Of a DNA stretch of 64,000 bases, positions 35,438-46,270 are shown one piece after another (position 1 is the stretch's first letter; each line of letters opens with the position of its first letter). Made by a program: the position numbers and the translations under genes. Below the pieces are notes generated by a model. The model saw nothing but the letters and a program-made list of their open reading frames with translations, made no database searches and was not told the DNA's origin. The DNA lies in assembly GCF_900176005.1 (NCBI RefSeq), contig NZ_LT838272.1:1817587-1881586 (forward strand). Reading direction: 5' to 3'. The stretch comes from Thermanaeromonas toyohensis ToBE (lineage in GTDB: Bacteria > Bacillota > DSM-521 > Neomoorellales > Neomoorellaceae).

Positions 35438-36280
35438 ATGAAAGAGATACACGTAAGCCAGATAGCCGACACAGTAGAGCGCCTCTGTATAGAAGCTTGC
35501 ACCGTTTTAAGCGAAGACTGGTGGCAGGCTATGGACAAGGCAATAGCTAAAGAAGAGTCACCTTTGGGCCGAGAGATTTTGGAGCTTCTTAAGGAGAACG
35601 CTAGGCTGGCAGCTTCTACTAGTGAGGCCATTTGCCAGGACACGGGTATAGCCGTAGTCTTTCTAGAGATAGGGCAAGATGTACACATAACCGGGGGAAG
35701 CCTATATGAAGCCATAAACGAAGGAGTACGTAAGGGGTACACCCGTGGCTACCTCCGGAAGTCAGTGGTGAAAGACCCCTTAATCCGGCAAAATACAGGT
35801 GACAACACCCCTGCCATAATCCACACAGAAATAGTTCCTGGCTCTAATCTAAAAATAACTGTAGCCCCCAAGGGCATCGGCTCCGAAAACACCTCAGCCC
35901 TAAAAATGCTAAAGCCGGCCGACGGCAAAGAAGGTATTATCCGCTATGTACTAGAAGTAGTAGAACAAGCAGGGCCTAACCCTTGCCCGCCTATAATAGT
36001 AGGGATAGGGTTGGGAGGCAACTTTGAAAAAGCAGCCCTCTTAGCTAAAAAGGCCTTATTACGCCCTTTAGGGGAAAGACATCCTGCTCCCCATATATCT
36101 GAACTAGAAGAGGAACTCCTAAAGCGCATCAACGCTACAGGCATTGGCCCCCAAGGGCTAGGCGGCCGTATCACTGCTTTAGATGTACACATAGAGACCT
36201 ATCCTACCCATATAGGGGGATTGCCGGTAGCTGTAAACATCCAATGCCATGCTGCCCGGCATGCGGAAGCTATCCTTTAG
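35438..36280 (+). CDS. Class I (iron-sulfur) fumarate hydratase, alpha subunit
   Basis: This 280-residue protein corresponds to the N-terminal domain of class I fumarases. It has ICQDTGIAVVFLEIG with a cluster Cys, TGDNTPAIIHTEIVPG, and ANPCPPIIVGIGLGGNFE-type C-half residues (here GPNPCPPIIVGIG) with another cluster Cys. With the beta subunit it hydrates fumarate to malate using an oxygen-sensitive [4Fe-4S] cluster. It is in line with sdhACDB (125-base gap) and the beta subunit 15 bases on. Confidence 0.95.
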   Translation: MKEIHVSQIADTVERLCIEACTVLSEDWWQAMDKAIAKEESPLGREILELLKENARLAASTSEAICQDTGIAVVFLEIGQDVHITGGSLYEAINEGVRKGYTRGYLRKSVVKDPLIRQNTGDNTPAIIHTEIVPGSNLKITVAPKGIGSENTSALKMLKPADGKEGIIRYVLEVVEQAGPNPCPPIIVGIGLGGNFEKAALLAKKALLRPLGERHPAPHISELEEELLKRINATGIGPQGLGGRITALDVHIETYPTHIGGLPVAVNIQCHAARHAEAIL

Positions 36281-36295
36281 CGAGGTGAACCTGGC

Positions 36296-36850
36296 ATGAA
36301 AAGGATTACCACGCCTCTTAACCCTGAGATTATACAAGAACTTAAAGCTGGGGAAAGGGTAAGCCTAAGTGGCGTAATCTATACAGCCCGGGACGCGGCC
36401 CACAAAAGACTAGTGGAGGCCTATCTGGCAGGAGAGAAGCTGCCTATAAACTTAGAAAACCAAATTATCTACTACGTAGGACCCTGCCCAGCTAAACCGG
36501 GGAAAGTGATCGGTTCAGCGGGTCCCACCACCAGCGGCCGGATGGACCCCTATACCCCTCTCTTAATCCGGGAACTGGGCCTAAAGGGCATGATAGGTAA
36601 GGGCAGCCGCAGCCAGGAAGTTATTGAAGCCATGGAAGAAAAAGGGGCAGTATATTTCTTAGCTATAGGGGGTGCCGGAGCCCTTCTCGCGCAAAAAATT
36701 AAAAAAGCCGAGGTAGTGGCTTACGAAGACTTAGGCCCAGAAGCCATCTACCGGCTAGAAGTGGAAGATTTTCCCCTGATAGTCGGTATCGACTGCCGTG
36801 GTAACAACGCTTATCTTGAGGGGAAGGCACGATACAGACTAGACACCTAA
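36296..36850 (+). CDS. Class I fumarate hydratase, beta subunit
   Basis: This 184-residue swivelling domain of the two-subunit fumarase has the conserved YVGPCPAKPG, SAGPTTSGRMDPYTP and MIGKGSRS motifs that bind substrate carboxylates. Residues IGGAGALLAQKIKKAEVVAYEDLG continue the family pattern. It starts at ATG 36296 with GCGAGGTG. It completes the fumarase with the preceding gene. Confidence 0.95.
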   Translation: MKRITTPLNPEIIQELKAGERVSLSGVIYTARDAAHKRLVEAYLAGEKLPINLENQIIYYVGPCPAKPGKVIGSAGPTTSGRMDPYTPLLIRELGLKGMIGKGSRSQEVIEAMEEKGAVYFLAIGGAGALLAQKIKKAEVVAYEDLGPEAIYRLEVEDFPLIVGIDCRGNNAYLEGKARYRLDT

Positions 36851-36915
36851 AAACAAGGAAGGGAAAGGATTGCTCCTTCAAAATTATTTTCGAGATTTTA
36901 GGAGGGAATACATAA

Positions 36916-38139
36916 ATGGACCTTCGCACTAAAGCCCTAACCCTGCACAAGGAAAACAAAGGGAAAATCGCCATCCAGAGCAAAGTAGCGGTCAAAAACC
37001 GGGAAGACCTAAGCCTGGCCTACACCCCCGGAGTGGCCGAACCCTGCAAAGAGATCCACCAGAACAAAGAACTCGTATGGGAATACACCTCCCGGGGCAA
37101 CCTCATAGCCGTAGTCACCGATGGAAGCGCTGTACTAGGCCTAGGAGACATAGGCCCAGAAGCCGCTTTACCTGTCATGGAAGGAAAATGCGTGCTCTTT
37201 AAAACCTTTGCTGGCGTAGACGCCTTCCCCTTGTGTCTTGCCACCAAAGACGTAGACAAAATAGTAGAGACCGTAAAGCTAATTTCCCCCACCATAGGTG
37301 GAGTTAACCTGGAAGACATATCCGCCCCCCGCTGTTTCGCCATAGAAGAGCGCCTTAAAAAAGAGACGGACATACCCATCTTCCACGACGACCAGCACGG
37401 TACAGCCATAGTAGTAGCTGCTGCCTTAATCAATGCCCTTAAAGTAGTAGAAAAAAAGATGGCTGAGGTAAAGGTTGTCATCAATGGTGCCGGCGCAGCC
37501 GGCATTGCGGTGACCAAGCTTCTTTTAGACATGGGAGCAGGGGATATAATTCTTTGCGACAGCAAGGGGGCCCTTTATAGAGGCCGACTAGAAGGGATGA
37601 ACCCTTACAAAGAAGAGATAGCCCATAAGACTAACCGGGAAGGAGCCAAGACTTTGCCTGAAGCCCTAAAGGGCGCCGATGTTTTCATAGGATTATCGGT
37701 AGGTGGAGCGGTAACCCAGGATATGGTAAGGAGCATGGCCAAAGACGCTATAGTGCTGGCCATGGCCAATCCTGTTCCTGAGATATATCCTGAGGAAGCC
37801 AAGTTAGCGGGGGCCAAGGTAGTGGGGACTGGCCGTTCGGACTTTCCCAATCAGATAAACAACGTTTTAGCTTTTCCTGGGGTTTTAAGGGGGGCGCTAG
37901 ATGTACGGGCACGGGACATAAATGAGAAGATGAAGATAGCTGCGGCCCATGCCCTGGCAGCCCTGGTGGACGAAGAGAGGTTGGGTCCTGATTTTATCAT
38001 CACGGATGTATTTGATTCCAGGGTAGCTCCTGCTGTAGCTGCGGCGGTGGCTCGCGCGGCCATGGAGAGCGGGGTAGCACGGGTAAAGAGGGACCCCAAG
38101 GAAGTGGAAGAGAATACTAGGAAGATTGTAGGAGTTTAG
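36916..38139 (+). CDS. NAD(P)-dependent malic enzyme (oxaloacetate-decarboxylating)
   Basis: This 407-residue protein converts malate to pyruvate and CO2 with reduction of NAD(P). It has AYTPGVAEPCKEIH with the catalytic Tyr, FHDDQHGTAIVVAAAL with metal ligands, the Rossmann site VVINGAGAAGIAVTKLL (about residues 187-203), and MANPVPEIYPEEA. It is the last gene before a strong terminator at 38196, so sdhACDB-fum-fum-malic enzyme is one transcription unit from succinate to pyruvate. Confidence 0.96.
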   Translation: MDLRTKALTLHKENKGKIAIQSKVAVKNREDLSLAYTPGVAEPCKEIHQNKELVWEYTSRGNLIAVVTDGSAVLGLGDIGPEAALPVMEGKCVLFKTFAGVDAFPLCLATKDVDKIVETVKLISPTIGGVNLEDISAPRCFAIEERLKKETDIPIFHDDQHGTAIVVAAALINALKVVEKKMAEVKVVINGAGAAGIAVTKLLLDMGAGDIILCDSKGALYRGRLEGMNPYKEEIAHKTNREGAKTLPEALKGADVFIGLSVGGAVTQDMVRSMAKDAIVLAMANPVPEIYPEEAKLAGAKVVGTGRSDFPNQINNVLAFPGVLRGALDVRARDINEKMKIAAAHALAALVDEERLGPDFIITDVFDSRVAPAVAAAVARAAMESGVARVKRDPKEVEENTRKIVGV

Positions 38140-38195
38140 TAGGACGGGAGGGGAAGATGGAAGAACAACAGACATAGGAACAGCAAATAGCTAGG

Positions 38196-38222
38196 TCCTC
38201 GGGTTACCCGAGGATTTTTATT
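38196..38222 (+). terminator. Intrinsic terminator after malic enzyme
   Basis: TCCTCGGG (38196-38203) and CCCGAGGA (38207-38214) form an 8-bp stem with a 3-base loop followed by TTTTTATT. It closes the fumarate reductase-malic enzyme operon. Confidence 0.92.
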
Positions 38223-38360
38223 AGCCCTTCGAGGCAGGAGTTTTTCTTTTTCAAGGCGAATTCCCTAGAAAGGATTTGAGATGCGGTTGGAGTAGAGTAT
38301 GCGAGCTATTTAGGCGTTATTAAACTAATTGGGGGTTTATGGTATTTTGTTCGAAAAAGG

Positions 38361-38393
38361 GAGATGAAGTGGAGATGAAGTAGAGATGAAGTG
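38361..38393 (+). repeat. Three tandem 11-bp units upstream of guaB
   Basis: GAGATGAAGTG occurs at 38361, again at 38372 (last base A) and at 38383, head to tail. It lies 16 bases before the -35 box of the guaB promoter. Each unit is purine-rich; no coding frame is implied. Confidence 0.8.
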
Positions 38394-38408
38394 GAGGTAC
38401 AGGTTGCC

Positions 38409-39932
<1,524 letters not shown>

Positions 39933-39982
39933 AAACCGGAAATAGGGCAGCTTTTAAGAAGAGAGGAGAAGGAGAGGGAGAG

Positions 39983-41080
39983 ATGGTAGCTGAAGTTTTC
40001 TGGGCGGATATGCGTACTGAAAAGGGCAAGAACCTAGCAGATAAAGTGGAGAGGCTTTGGCGTAGGGCGGGTTTTGATAAAATTATATCCAACGGAGATC
40101 TGGTAGCCATAAAGATCCATTTTGGGGAGAGGGGCAATCTAGCCTATATCCATCCTGCCTTGGTCCGCAGGGTAGTGGAATTAATACGCCAGCAGGGGGG
40201 CAAGCCCTTTTTAACCGATACTAATACCCTATATGTGGGTTCACGTTCCAACGCAGTTGATCATTTAGAGACAGCTATAGAACACGGTTTCGTTTATGCC
40301 GTGGTAGGCGCACCGGTCATTATTGCCGATGGACTAAGGGGAAAAGATTATATAAATGTACCTATAAACCTCAAGCGGTTTAAAGAAGTAAAGATCGCTA
40401 GCGCTATATATCATGCCGATGCTCTCGTGGTTTTAACCCATTTTAAGGGCCATGAGCTGGCTAGCTTTGGGGGGACATTAAAAAATTTAGCTATGGGGTG
40501 TGCAAGCCCCAGCGGCAAGCAGATGATGCATTCGGATGTCCTCCCTGTGGTAACGGAAGAAAAGTGCACGGGCTGTGGACGTTGCCAGGAATGGTGCCCT
40601 GCCGGGGCGATTACTGTACAGCATAAGGCTTCAATTGATCCGGAAAAGTGTATAGGTTGCGGAGAATGTACAGTAACTTGTCCCCGCAAGGCCATAAAAC
40701 CAAACTTTAAGTCCGAGCCGGAAGTTTTGCAAGAGAAGATGGTGGAGTACGCTTACGGTGCCCTTAAGAATAAAATTAATAAAGTAGCTTTCTTTAATTT
40801 CGTAATGCATGTATCACCTGATTGTGACTGTAATTCCTGGAACGATGCCCCTATAGTGCCTGATGTAGGGATTTTAGCTTCCTACGATCCTGTAGCTTTA
40901 GATCAAGCTAGCCTAGACCTGGTGAACGCCCAGCCGGTTTTACCAGGAAGCATCCTAGAAGAGAAGGGAAAAGCAGGGGACAAGTTTTTGGCCCTCACTG
41001 GATATGATGGGACGAGGTTGCTTGCTTATGCAGAGGAGATAGGAATGGGGAGCAAGAAATATAATTTAACCCGTGTTTAA
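39983..41080 (+). CDS. DUF362 family 4Fe-4S protein
   Basis: This 365-residue protein has a DUF362 N-terminal domain (VAIKIHFGERGNLAYI, LVVLTHFKGHELASFGGTLKNLAMGC). A two-cluster ferredoxin insert follows at about residues 190-235 with CTGCGRCQEWCP and CIGCGECTVTCP. The family role is unknown; it is generally seen as a cytoplasmic electron-transfer or metal-binding protein of anaerobes. It starts at ATG 39983 with GAGAAGGAGAGGGAG. No functional link to guaB upstream is evident. Confidence 0.88.
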   Translation: MVAEVFWADMRTEKGKNLADKVERLWRRAGFDKIISNGDLVAIKIHFGERGNLAYIHPALVRRVVELIRQQGGKPFLTDTNTLYVGSRSNAVDHLETAIEHGFVYAVVGAPVIIADGLRGKDYINVPINLKRFKEVKIASAIYHADALVVLTHFKGHELASFGGTLKNLAMGCASPSGKQMMHSDVLPVVTEEKCTGCGRCQEWCPAGAITVQHKASIDPEKCIGCGECTVTCPRKAIKPNFKSEPEVLQEKMVEYAYGALKNKINKVAFFNFVMHVSPDCDCNSWNDAPIVPDVGILASYDPVALDQASLDLVNAQPVLPGSILEEKGKAGDKFLALTGYDGTRLLAYAEEIGMGSKKYNLTRV

Positions 41081-41109
41081 ATGTGAGGTAAGCAGGAGGT
41101 TAGAGAGAA

Positions 41110-41553
41110 ATGGAGAATCTATATGTTAAGAAGTGGGAAGCTAAGCCGGGACGTGTTTTGGCCTTCCGTTTAGCGTATGGGTGTGATCTGCTAAAGGCTT
41201 TGCAGGCGATGGTAGAAGAAAATGATATCCGCTTTGGATGGTTACATTTCCTAGGGGGTGTCCAGAAAGCCAGGGTAGCTTACTACTTGCAGGATCGTAA
41301 AGAATTTGTTACTCTGAGTTTAGAGGAACCTATGGAGATCTTATCTGGATCGGGTAATATAAGTTTGCGTGATGGTAAACCTTTTGTTCATGCGCATGTA
41401 ACTTTTATGGATAAAGAGGGGAAAGCGTGGGGAGGCCACCTGGTAGAGGGTACGGTGGTCTTCGCCGGTGAAGTGTTCATCCAGGAGTTGCTTTTACCGG
41501 CACCGCCCGAGAGGGTGTATGATGAGGTTACGGGCCTATCCCTTTGGGTGTAA
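41110..41553 (+). CDS. PPC/DUF296 domain protein
   Basis: This 147-residue single PPC (plants and prokaryotes conserved) domain runs from RVLAFRLAYGCDLLKALQAM to a PFVHAHVTFMDKEGKAWGGHL segment in which the His residues resemble the trimer metal site of the family. Bacterial single-domain members are trimeric and often annotated as DNA-binding, but direct evidence is thin. It lies between the DUF362 gene and the nuclease-family gene with short gaps, so it is probably co-transcribed. Confidence 0.82.
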   Translation: MENLYVKKWEAKPGRVLAFRLAYGCDLLKALQAMVEENDIRFGWLHFLGGVQKARVAYYLQDRKEFVTLSLEEPMEILSGSGNISLRDGKPFVHAHVTFMDKEGKAWGGHLVEGTVVFAGEVFIQELLLPAPPERVYDEVTGLSLWV

Positions 41554-41579
41554 GGTGAAGGGGCAGGGAGGTGGGTTGT

Positions 41580-42059
41580 ATGCTTATACCTGTCAAGGTA
41601 AAGCAGATTGTCCTGGACCAAAGCATGAGCCCAGTGGTGTTACTGGTGGACCAGGAGGAATCCCAAGTCCTCCCCATCTGGGTAGGTCCCTTTGAGGCCC
41701 AGGCTATTGCCATGGCCTTGCAGGGGATCCTAACCCCACGGCCCATGACCCACGACCTGCTGCGGTCCCTCTGCGAGAGCCTGGGAGCCAAGGTGGAACG
41801 TGTGCTAGTCCAGGACATAAGGGATGGGACTTATTATGCTGAGCTCTACCTAAACCACCAGGGTAAAGAAGTAGTGGTAGATGCCCGGCCTAGCGATGCC
41901 ATTGCCCTGGCTCTCCGGACAAACGCACCGTTATACATTACTGAAAAGGTAGCTGCTTATACTTTATCTATAGAAGACCTCATGGGGGACGAACAAAGTG
42001 AAGGTATGCAAGACCTGTTCCAGCCCAAGCCGGATATAGACAAGAAATCCTTACATTAA
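41580..42059 (+). CDS. Bifunctional nuclease family protein (DUF151/BFN)
   Basis: This protein of about 159 residues has the BFN fold: VVLLVDQEESQVLPIWVGPFEAQAIAMAL, then RPMTHDLLRSLCESLGAKVERVLV and VVDARPSDAIALALRTNAPLYI, the conserved DARPSDAIALA motif. A second short domain covers the last 30 residues. Plant relatives were reported as nucleases; the bacterial role is uncertain. A GTG at 41571 is in frame, but GGGAGGTG is spaced for ATG 41580. A terminator follows at 42132. Confidence 0.88.
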   Translation: MLIPVKVKQIVLDQSMSPVVLLVDQEESQVLPIWVGPFEAQAIAMALQGILTPRPMTHDLLRSLCESLGAKVERVLVQDIRDGTYYAELYLNHQGKEVVVDARPSDAIALALRTNAPLYITEKVAAYTLSIEDLMGDEQSEGMQDLFQPKPDIDKKSLH

Positions 42060-42131
42060 AAATCTTGCCTTAACCTAAAGGGTAGCCATCAAACTAGGAT
42101 AGCTAGTTCGGTTAAGGACTTGGAGATATAA

Positions 42132-42163
42132 GGCTTCTTCCAAATTGAAGAAGCCTTTTTCTT
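42132..42163 (+). terminator. Intrinsic terminator after the BFN gene
   Basis: GGCTTCTTC (42132-42140) pairs with GAAGAAGCC (42147-42155), with a 6-base loop and a TTTTTCTTT tail. It separates the guaB-side genes from the miaB operon. Confidence 0.93.
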
Positions 42164-42190
42164 TGGCAGGAGGAAAAAGCACGTTATAAT
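42163..42190 (+). promoter_or_regulatory. Promoter of the miaB-mutS-mutL-miaA-hfq operon
   Basis: TTGGCA (42163-42168), a 16-base spacer and TATAAT (42185-42190). The predicted start near 42197 coincides with an in-frame ATG, so use of that ATG would mean a leaderless message. The RBS-preceded GTG at 42236 is therefore preferred for miaB. Confidence 0.6.
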
Positions 42191-42235
42191 TATGGTATGG
42201 TAAATTTAAAAAATCTAGTAGGAGGAAACTCTCCA

Positions 42236-43555
42236 GTGAAAAGCTACTGGATTAAGGTCTACGGTTGTCAAATGAATGAGAGGGATGGCGAGATTATCGC
42301 TGGCCTTTTGGAAGAGGCTGGCTACTACAAGGCACCGGCCATGGAAGAGGCTGATGTTATTGTTTTGCATACATGCTGTGTACGCGAGAAGGCCGAAAAC
42401 AAGGTATATGGTCGCTTGGGGCAGCTGGCCCGCCTTAAAAGTAAAAAGCCAGATTTGGTTATTGCGGTAGGAGGGTGTATGACCCAGCAACCCGGTGCCG
42501 CTGAAAAAATGAGGGAAAAGGCACCCCATGTAGATTTAATATATGGTACCCATAACCTCCATGAGCTACCCCAGCTTCTTAAGAAAGTAGAAGAAGAGCG
42601 AAGGCCTGTGGCCGTTATATGGGAAAAAGAAGGGCCTGTAGTAGAAGGGTTACCCCTTCGTCGCGCTCACGGGGCCAAGGCCCTGGTGACCATTAGTTAC
42701 GGCTGTAACAATTTTTGCACTTATTGTATTGTGCCTTATGTGCGGGGGCGGGAGCGTAGCCGGAGGCCAGAAGATATAATAGAAGAGATTAAAGCCTTGG
42801 TAGCCGACGGGGTCTTGGAGGTAATGCTCCTGGGCCAGAACGTTAACTCCTATGGTAAGGATCTGGAAGACGGTGTTGACTTCGGTAATCTTTTAGAAAG
42901 AGTCAATGCTATTCCAGGCCTCCAGAGGATACGTTATATGACTTCTCATCCCCGCGATTTTACCCTTAAGTTGGTGGAAACCATTAGCCGGCTGGACAAG
43001 GTTTGTGAACATGTTCATCTCCCTGTCCAAGCCGGGAGCAATCGAGTCTTGGAACTTATGAATCGCGGGTATACCCGGGAGTATTACCTGGAATTGGTAA
43101 AGACCTTACGCCAGTATATACCTGGAATAAGCATAACCACGGATCTCATCGTAGGCTTCCCTGGGGAAACAGAAGACGATTTTCAGGACACCTTAGACCT
43201 GGTGGAACAAGTACAGTTTGATAACGCCTTTACCTTTATGTTTTCTCCCCGGAAGGGAACAGTAGCTGCTACTTTACCTGGGCAGTTGCCCCTAGAAGTA
43301 AAGAAGGAGCGCCTCTATAGGCTGATGGAGGTCCAGAACAGGATAAGCCGGGTCAAAAATGAAGCTTTGGTAGGCCAAGAGTTGGAAGTTTTAGTGGAAG
43401 GCCCCAGCGAAACGGATCCCGAGAAGTTAAGCGGGCGTACCCGGACTAACAAGTTGGTGATTTTTCCAGGGCCAGAAGATCTGGTGGGGAAACTCGTCAA
43501 GGTAAAAATCACCCAAGCCCAAACCTTCCTCCTTAAAGGGGAAGTTGCGTCATGA
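42236..43555 (+). CDS. miaB: tRNA-2-methylthio-N6-dimethylallyladenosine synthase
   Basis: This radical-SAM methylthiotransferase of about 439 residues has an N-terminal UPF0004 domain with Cys ligands ([34 protein letters not shown]). The radical SAM motif is [18 protein letters not shown], and a TRAM domain lies near the C-terminus. It modifies A37 of tRNAs reading UNN codons, acting after MiaA, whose gene is in the same operon. The frame is open from ATG 42197, but that lies at the expected transcript start; AGGAGG at 42220-42225 points to GTG 42236. Confidence 0.93.
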   Translation: MKSYWIKVYGCQMNERDGEIIAGLLEEAGYYKAPAMEEADVIVLHTCCVREKAENKVYGRLGQLARLKSKKPDLVIAVGGCMTQQPGAAEKMREKAPHVDLIYGTHNLHELPQLLKKVEEERRPVAVIWEKEGPVVEGLPLRRAHGAKALVTISYGCNNFCTYCIVPYVRGRERSRRPEDIIEEIKALVADGVLEVMLLGQNVNSYGKDLEDGVDFGNLLERVNAIPGLQRIRYMTSHPRDFTLKLVETISRLDKVCEHVHLPVQAGSNRVLELMNRGYTREYYLELVKTLRQYIPGISITTDLIVGFPGETEDDFQDTLDLVEQVQFDNAFTFMFSPRKGTVAATLPGQLPLEVKKERLYRLMEVQNRISRVKNEALVGQELEVLVEGPSETDPEKLSGRTRTNKLVIFPGPEDLVGKLVKVKITQAQTFLLKGEVAS

Positions 43556-46260
43556 AGCGAAATGAGGGACAATCCCTTACCCCTATGATGCAGCAATATA
43601 GAGAGCTTAAAGAACAGCATAAAGAGGCCATTTTGTTTTTTCGCTTAGGCGATTTTTATGAGATGTTTTTTGAGGATGCCATAGTAGCCTCCCAAGAGCT
43701 GGGCTTGGTTCTAACTTCCAGGGAATCCGGGGAAAATGCGCCGCCCATGTGCGGGGTACCCTACCACGCTGCCGATGGTTACATTGCCAGGTTGGTGGCC
43801 AAAGGGTACAAGGTGGCCATCTGTGAGCAGATGGAGGATCCCCGCTTGGCTAAAGGCCTAGTAAGGCGGGAAGTGGTACGGATAATAACCCCCGGTACCA
43901 TTACAGATGATAAAGTGTTACCGGAGAAGGGTAACAACTTCTTGGCTGCAGTGGTACCCCAAGGGGAATGTTATGGCTTAGCCTGGGCTGATGTCTCTAC
44001 CGGCGAATTTCATGTGAAATATTGCGCTTCTTTTTTAGAGTTAGCTGACGAACTAGCGCGCCTTAATCCAGCAGAGTGCCTTTTGCCTTCCTATTGGTTA
44101 GGGAAAACTGATATAGTTAAAAGACTTCAAACCTGGTATTCTGGTGTTTTTACACCCTGGGATGAGGGTTTAGAGCCTGACGTAGGGTTACAACTTTTAA
44201 GGGAACGTTTCGGCTCCCAATGGCAACTAGAAGCTAAGGGGGAAGCTTTGGCTGCCTGTAGCCTACTTTTGAGCTACCTTTTGGCCACCCAGAAAAATAC
44301 CCTCCCCCATTTAAAGCCCCCTTCTTTGGTGGAAGATATAGCTTATATGGCCCTTGATCAGGCCACGCGGAGGAATTTGGAGCTTTTTTTAGCTGGCCGG
44401 GAGGCGGGCCGCCGGGGCTCCCTTCTTTGGGTACTGGATCGGACGGCTACGGCCATGGGCGGCCGGACCTTAAAGCGATGGCTGGAACGGCCCTTAGTTA
44501 AACTGGAGGCCATCCGGGAAAGGCAGGAAGCAGTTAAGGAGTTGGTAGATAATTTTATCCTACGCCAGAAGGTGGAAGGTTTTCTTAAGAAGGTAAAGGA
44601 TCTGGAAAGGCTTGCCGGACGCGTGGCCTATGGTACGGCAGGAGGTAGGGAATTACAGGCCCTGCGCCATTCCCTGGAGGTTGTTACCCCCCTTAAGGAA
44701 GCTCTAAAGGAAGCGAAGGCGCCCCTCCTTAAGGATGTAACTAAAGAGCTAGATGCCATACCTGAAATCACCGATCTTATAGCCCGGGCTTTGGTGGAGG
44801 AACCGCCAGCGGGTGTAAAGGAAGGGGGGCTCATCCGGCCTGGCTACCATCCCGAGGTAGACCGCCTACGGGAAGCGATTACCCATGGCCGGGAGTGGAT
44901 AGCTGAACTGGAAAACGAGGAAAGGGAGCGTACGGGTATCAAATCCCTGAAAGTAGGTTTTAATCGGGTCTTCGGGTATTACATAGAGGTTACTCGCCCT
45001 AATTTATCCTTAGTCCCGGCAGATTACGAAAGGAAACAAACCCTAGCTAATGCCGAGCGTTTTATTACCCCTCGTTTAAAGGAACTCGAACAGCAGGTCC
45101 TGGGAGCCGAGGAAAGGCTGGTAGAACTGGAATATGAACTGTTTCAGGAACTCCGTTCCCAGGTGTTGGCTGTATTACCTCGGATTCAGGCTACAGCCAA
45201 AGCCCTAGGAGTCCTAGATGCCCTTTACTCCTTAGCCTCTGTAGCCGCCGAGTACAACTATACTTGTCCAGTGGTAGATGAGGGGGAAGTGATCGAAATT
45301 CGCCAGGGCCGCCACCCGATGTTAGAAAGGGTAGGGGAGGGGGGAAACTTCGTCCCCAACGATACTTTTCTAGATTGCGGAAGGCAGCGTCTGCACATTA
45401 TTACTGGGCCTAACATGGCCGGCAAATCCACTTATATCCGCCAGGTAGCCTTGATAGTGTTGCTCGCTCAGGTGGGGAGTTTTGTACCAGCTAGCTGGGC
45501 CCGGATAGGTTTAGTAGACGGGATTTTTACCCGGGTGGGTGCTGCTGATGATCTTTTTGCCGGCCAGAGTACCTTCATGGTGGAGATGCGGGAGGTGGCC
45601 TATATCTTGAGCCGGGCCACCCGCCGTAGCCTCATTATACTAGATGAAGTAGGACGGGGGACTAGCACCACCGACGGTTTGAGCATAGCCCGGGCTGTAG
45701 TAGAATATATCCATGACCGTATAGGTGCCCGTACTCTTTTTGCTACTCATTACCATGAGTTGGTAGAACTAGAACAGTACCTACCTGGGGTTAAGAACTA
45801 TAGTGTGGCTGTTCGAGAGCAGGGGAAAGATATCCTATTTCTCCACACCATAATACCCGGGGGAACGGATAAAAGCTACGGGATCCATGTGGCTAGGCTA
45901 GCCGGGTTGCCCGAAGATCTAATCCGGCGGGCAGAAGAACTCCTTAAAGGTATTTATCAAGAAGGAGAAAAGGGGAGTGGGAAGAAGGTTCAGGAAGGTC
46001 TGCAAGAGGACTATAGGATTTTGCTTAGGGCTCAAGGAGAAGTGTTGGAACCGGAGCCGGTGACCCGGAGCCCAGAAGAGCAGCCTCCTAAGTCCAGGAG
46101 GACGGCTATCGAGGCAGAGGTATTAAAGGAACTGGAAAATTACAATCTCTTTAACAAAACACCCTTAGAAGCTATGCAGGCTATTTTTAACTGGCAAAAG
46201 AAGCTTGCCGCCCGGAAGAAAGTGGTTCGCGATGAGCAACAACTAAGGTGGTGGGGGTGA
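43552..46260 (+). CDS. mutS: DNA mismatch repair protein MutS
   Basis: This 902-residue protein has the mismatch-binding N-terminal motif [16 protein letters not shown] with the Phe-x-Glu wedge, connector and lever domains, ATPase Walker [11 protein letters not shown] (about residue 621), Walker [14 protein letters not shown], and a C-terminal helical tail of about 70 residues. It recognises mismatches and recruits MutL. The start overlaps the miaB stop (ATGA), so translation is coupled. The length is at the upper end of normal (850-900). Confidence 0.98.
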   Translation: MKRNEGQSLTPMMQQYRELKEQHKEAILFFRLGDFYEMFFEDAIVASQELGLVLTSRESGENAPPMCGVPYHAADGYIARLVAKGYKVAICEQMEDPRLAKGLVRREVVRIITPGTITDDKVLPEKGNNFLAAVVPQGECYGLAWADVSTGEFHVKYCASFLELADELARLNPAECLLPSYWLGKTDIVKRLQTWYSGVFTPWDEGLEPDVGLQLLRERFGSQWQLEAKGEALAACSLLLSYLLATQKNTLPHLKPPSLVEDIAYMALDQATRRNLELFLAGREAGRRGSLLWVLDRTATAMGGRTLKRWLERPLVKLEAIRERQEAVKELVDNFILRQKVEGFLKKVKDLERLAGRVAYGTAGGRELQALRHSLEVVTPLKEALKEAKAPLLKDVTKELDAIPEITDLIARALVEEPPAGVKEGGLIRPGYHPEVDRLREAITHGREWIAELENEERERTGIKSLKVGFNRVFGYYIEVTRPNLSLVPADYERKQTLANAERFITPRLKELEQQVLGAEERLVELEYELFQELRSQVLAVLPRIQATAKALGVLDALYSLASVAAEYNYTCPVVDEGEVIEIRQGRHPMLERVGEGGNFVPNDTFLDCGRQRLHIITGPNMAGKSTYIRQVALIVLLAQVGSFVPASWARIGLVDGIFTRVGAADDLFAGQSTFMVEMREVAYILSRATRRSLIILDEVGRGTSTTDGLSIARAVVEYIHDRIGARTLFATHYHELVELEQYLPGVKNYSVAVREQGKDILFLHTIIPGGTDKSYGIHVARLAGLPEDLIRRAEELLKGIYQEGEKGSGKKVQEGLQEDYRILLRAQGEVLEPEPVTRSPEEQPPKSRRTAIEAEVLKELENYNLFNKTPLEAMQAIFNWQKKLAARKKVVRDEQQLRWWG

Positions 46261-46270
46261 AGGCTAGCTC

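Noticed and set aside
42197-42235. 13 extra N-terminal codons of miaB
   Set aside because: The ATG coincides with the predicted transcript start and lacks a ribosome site, whereas GTG 42236 has AGGAGG 10 bases upstream.
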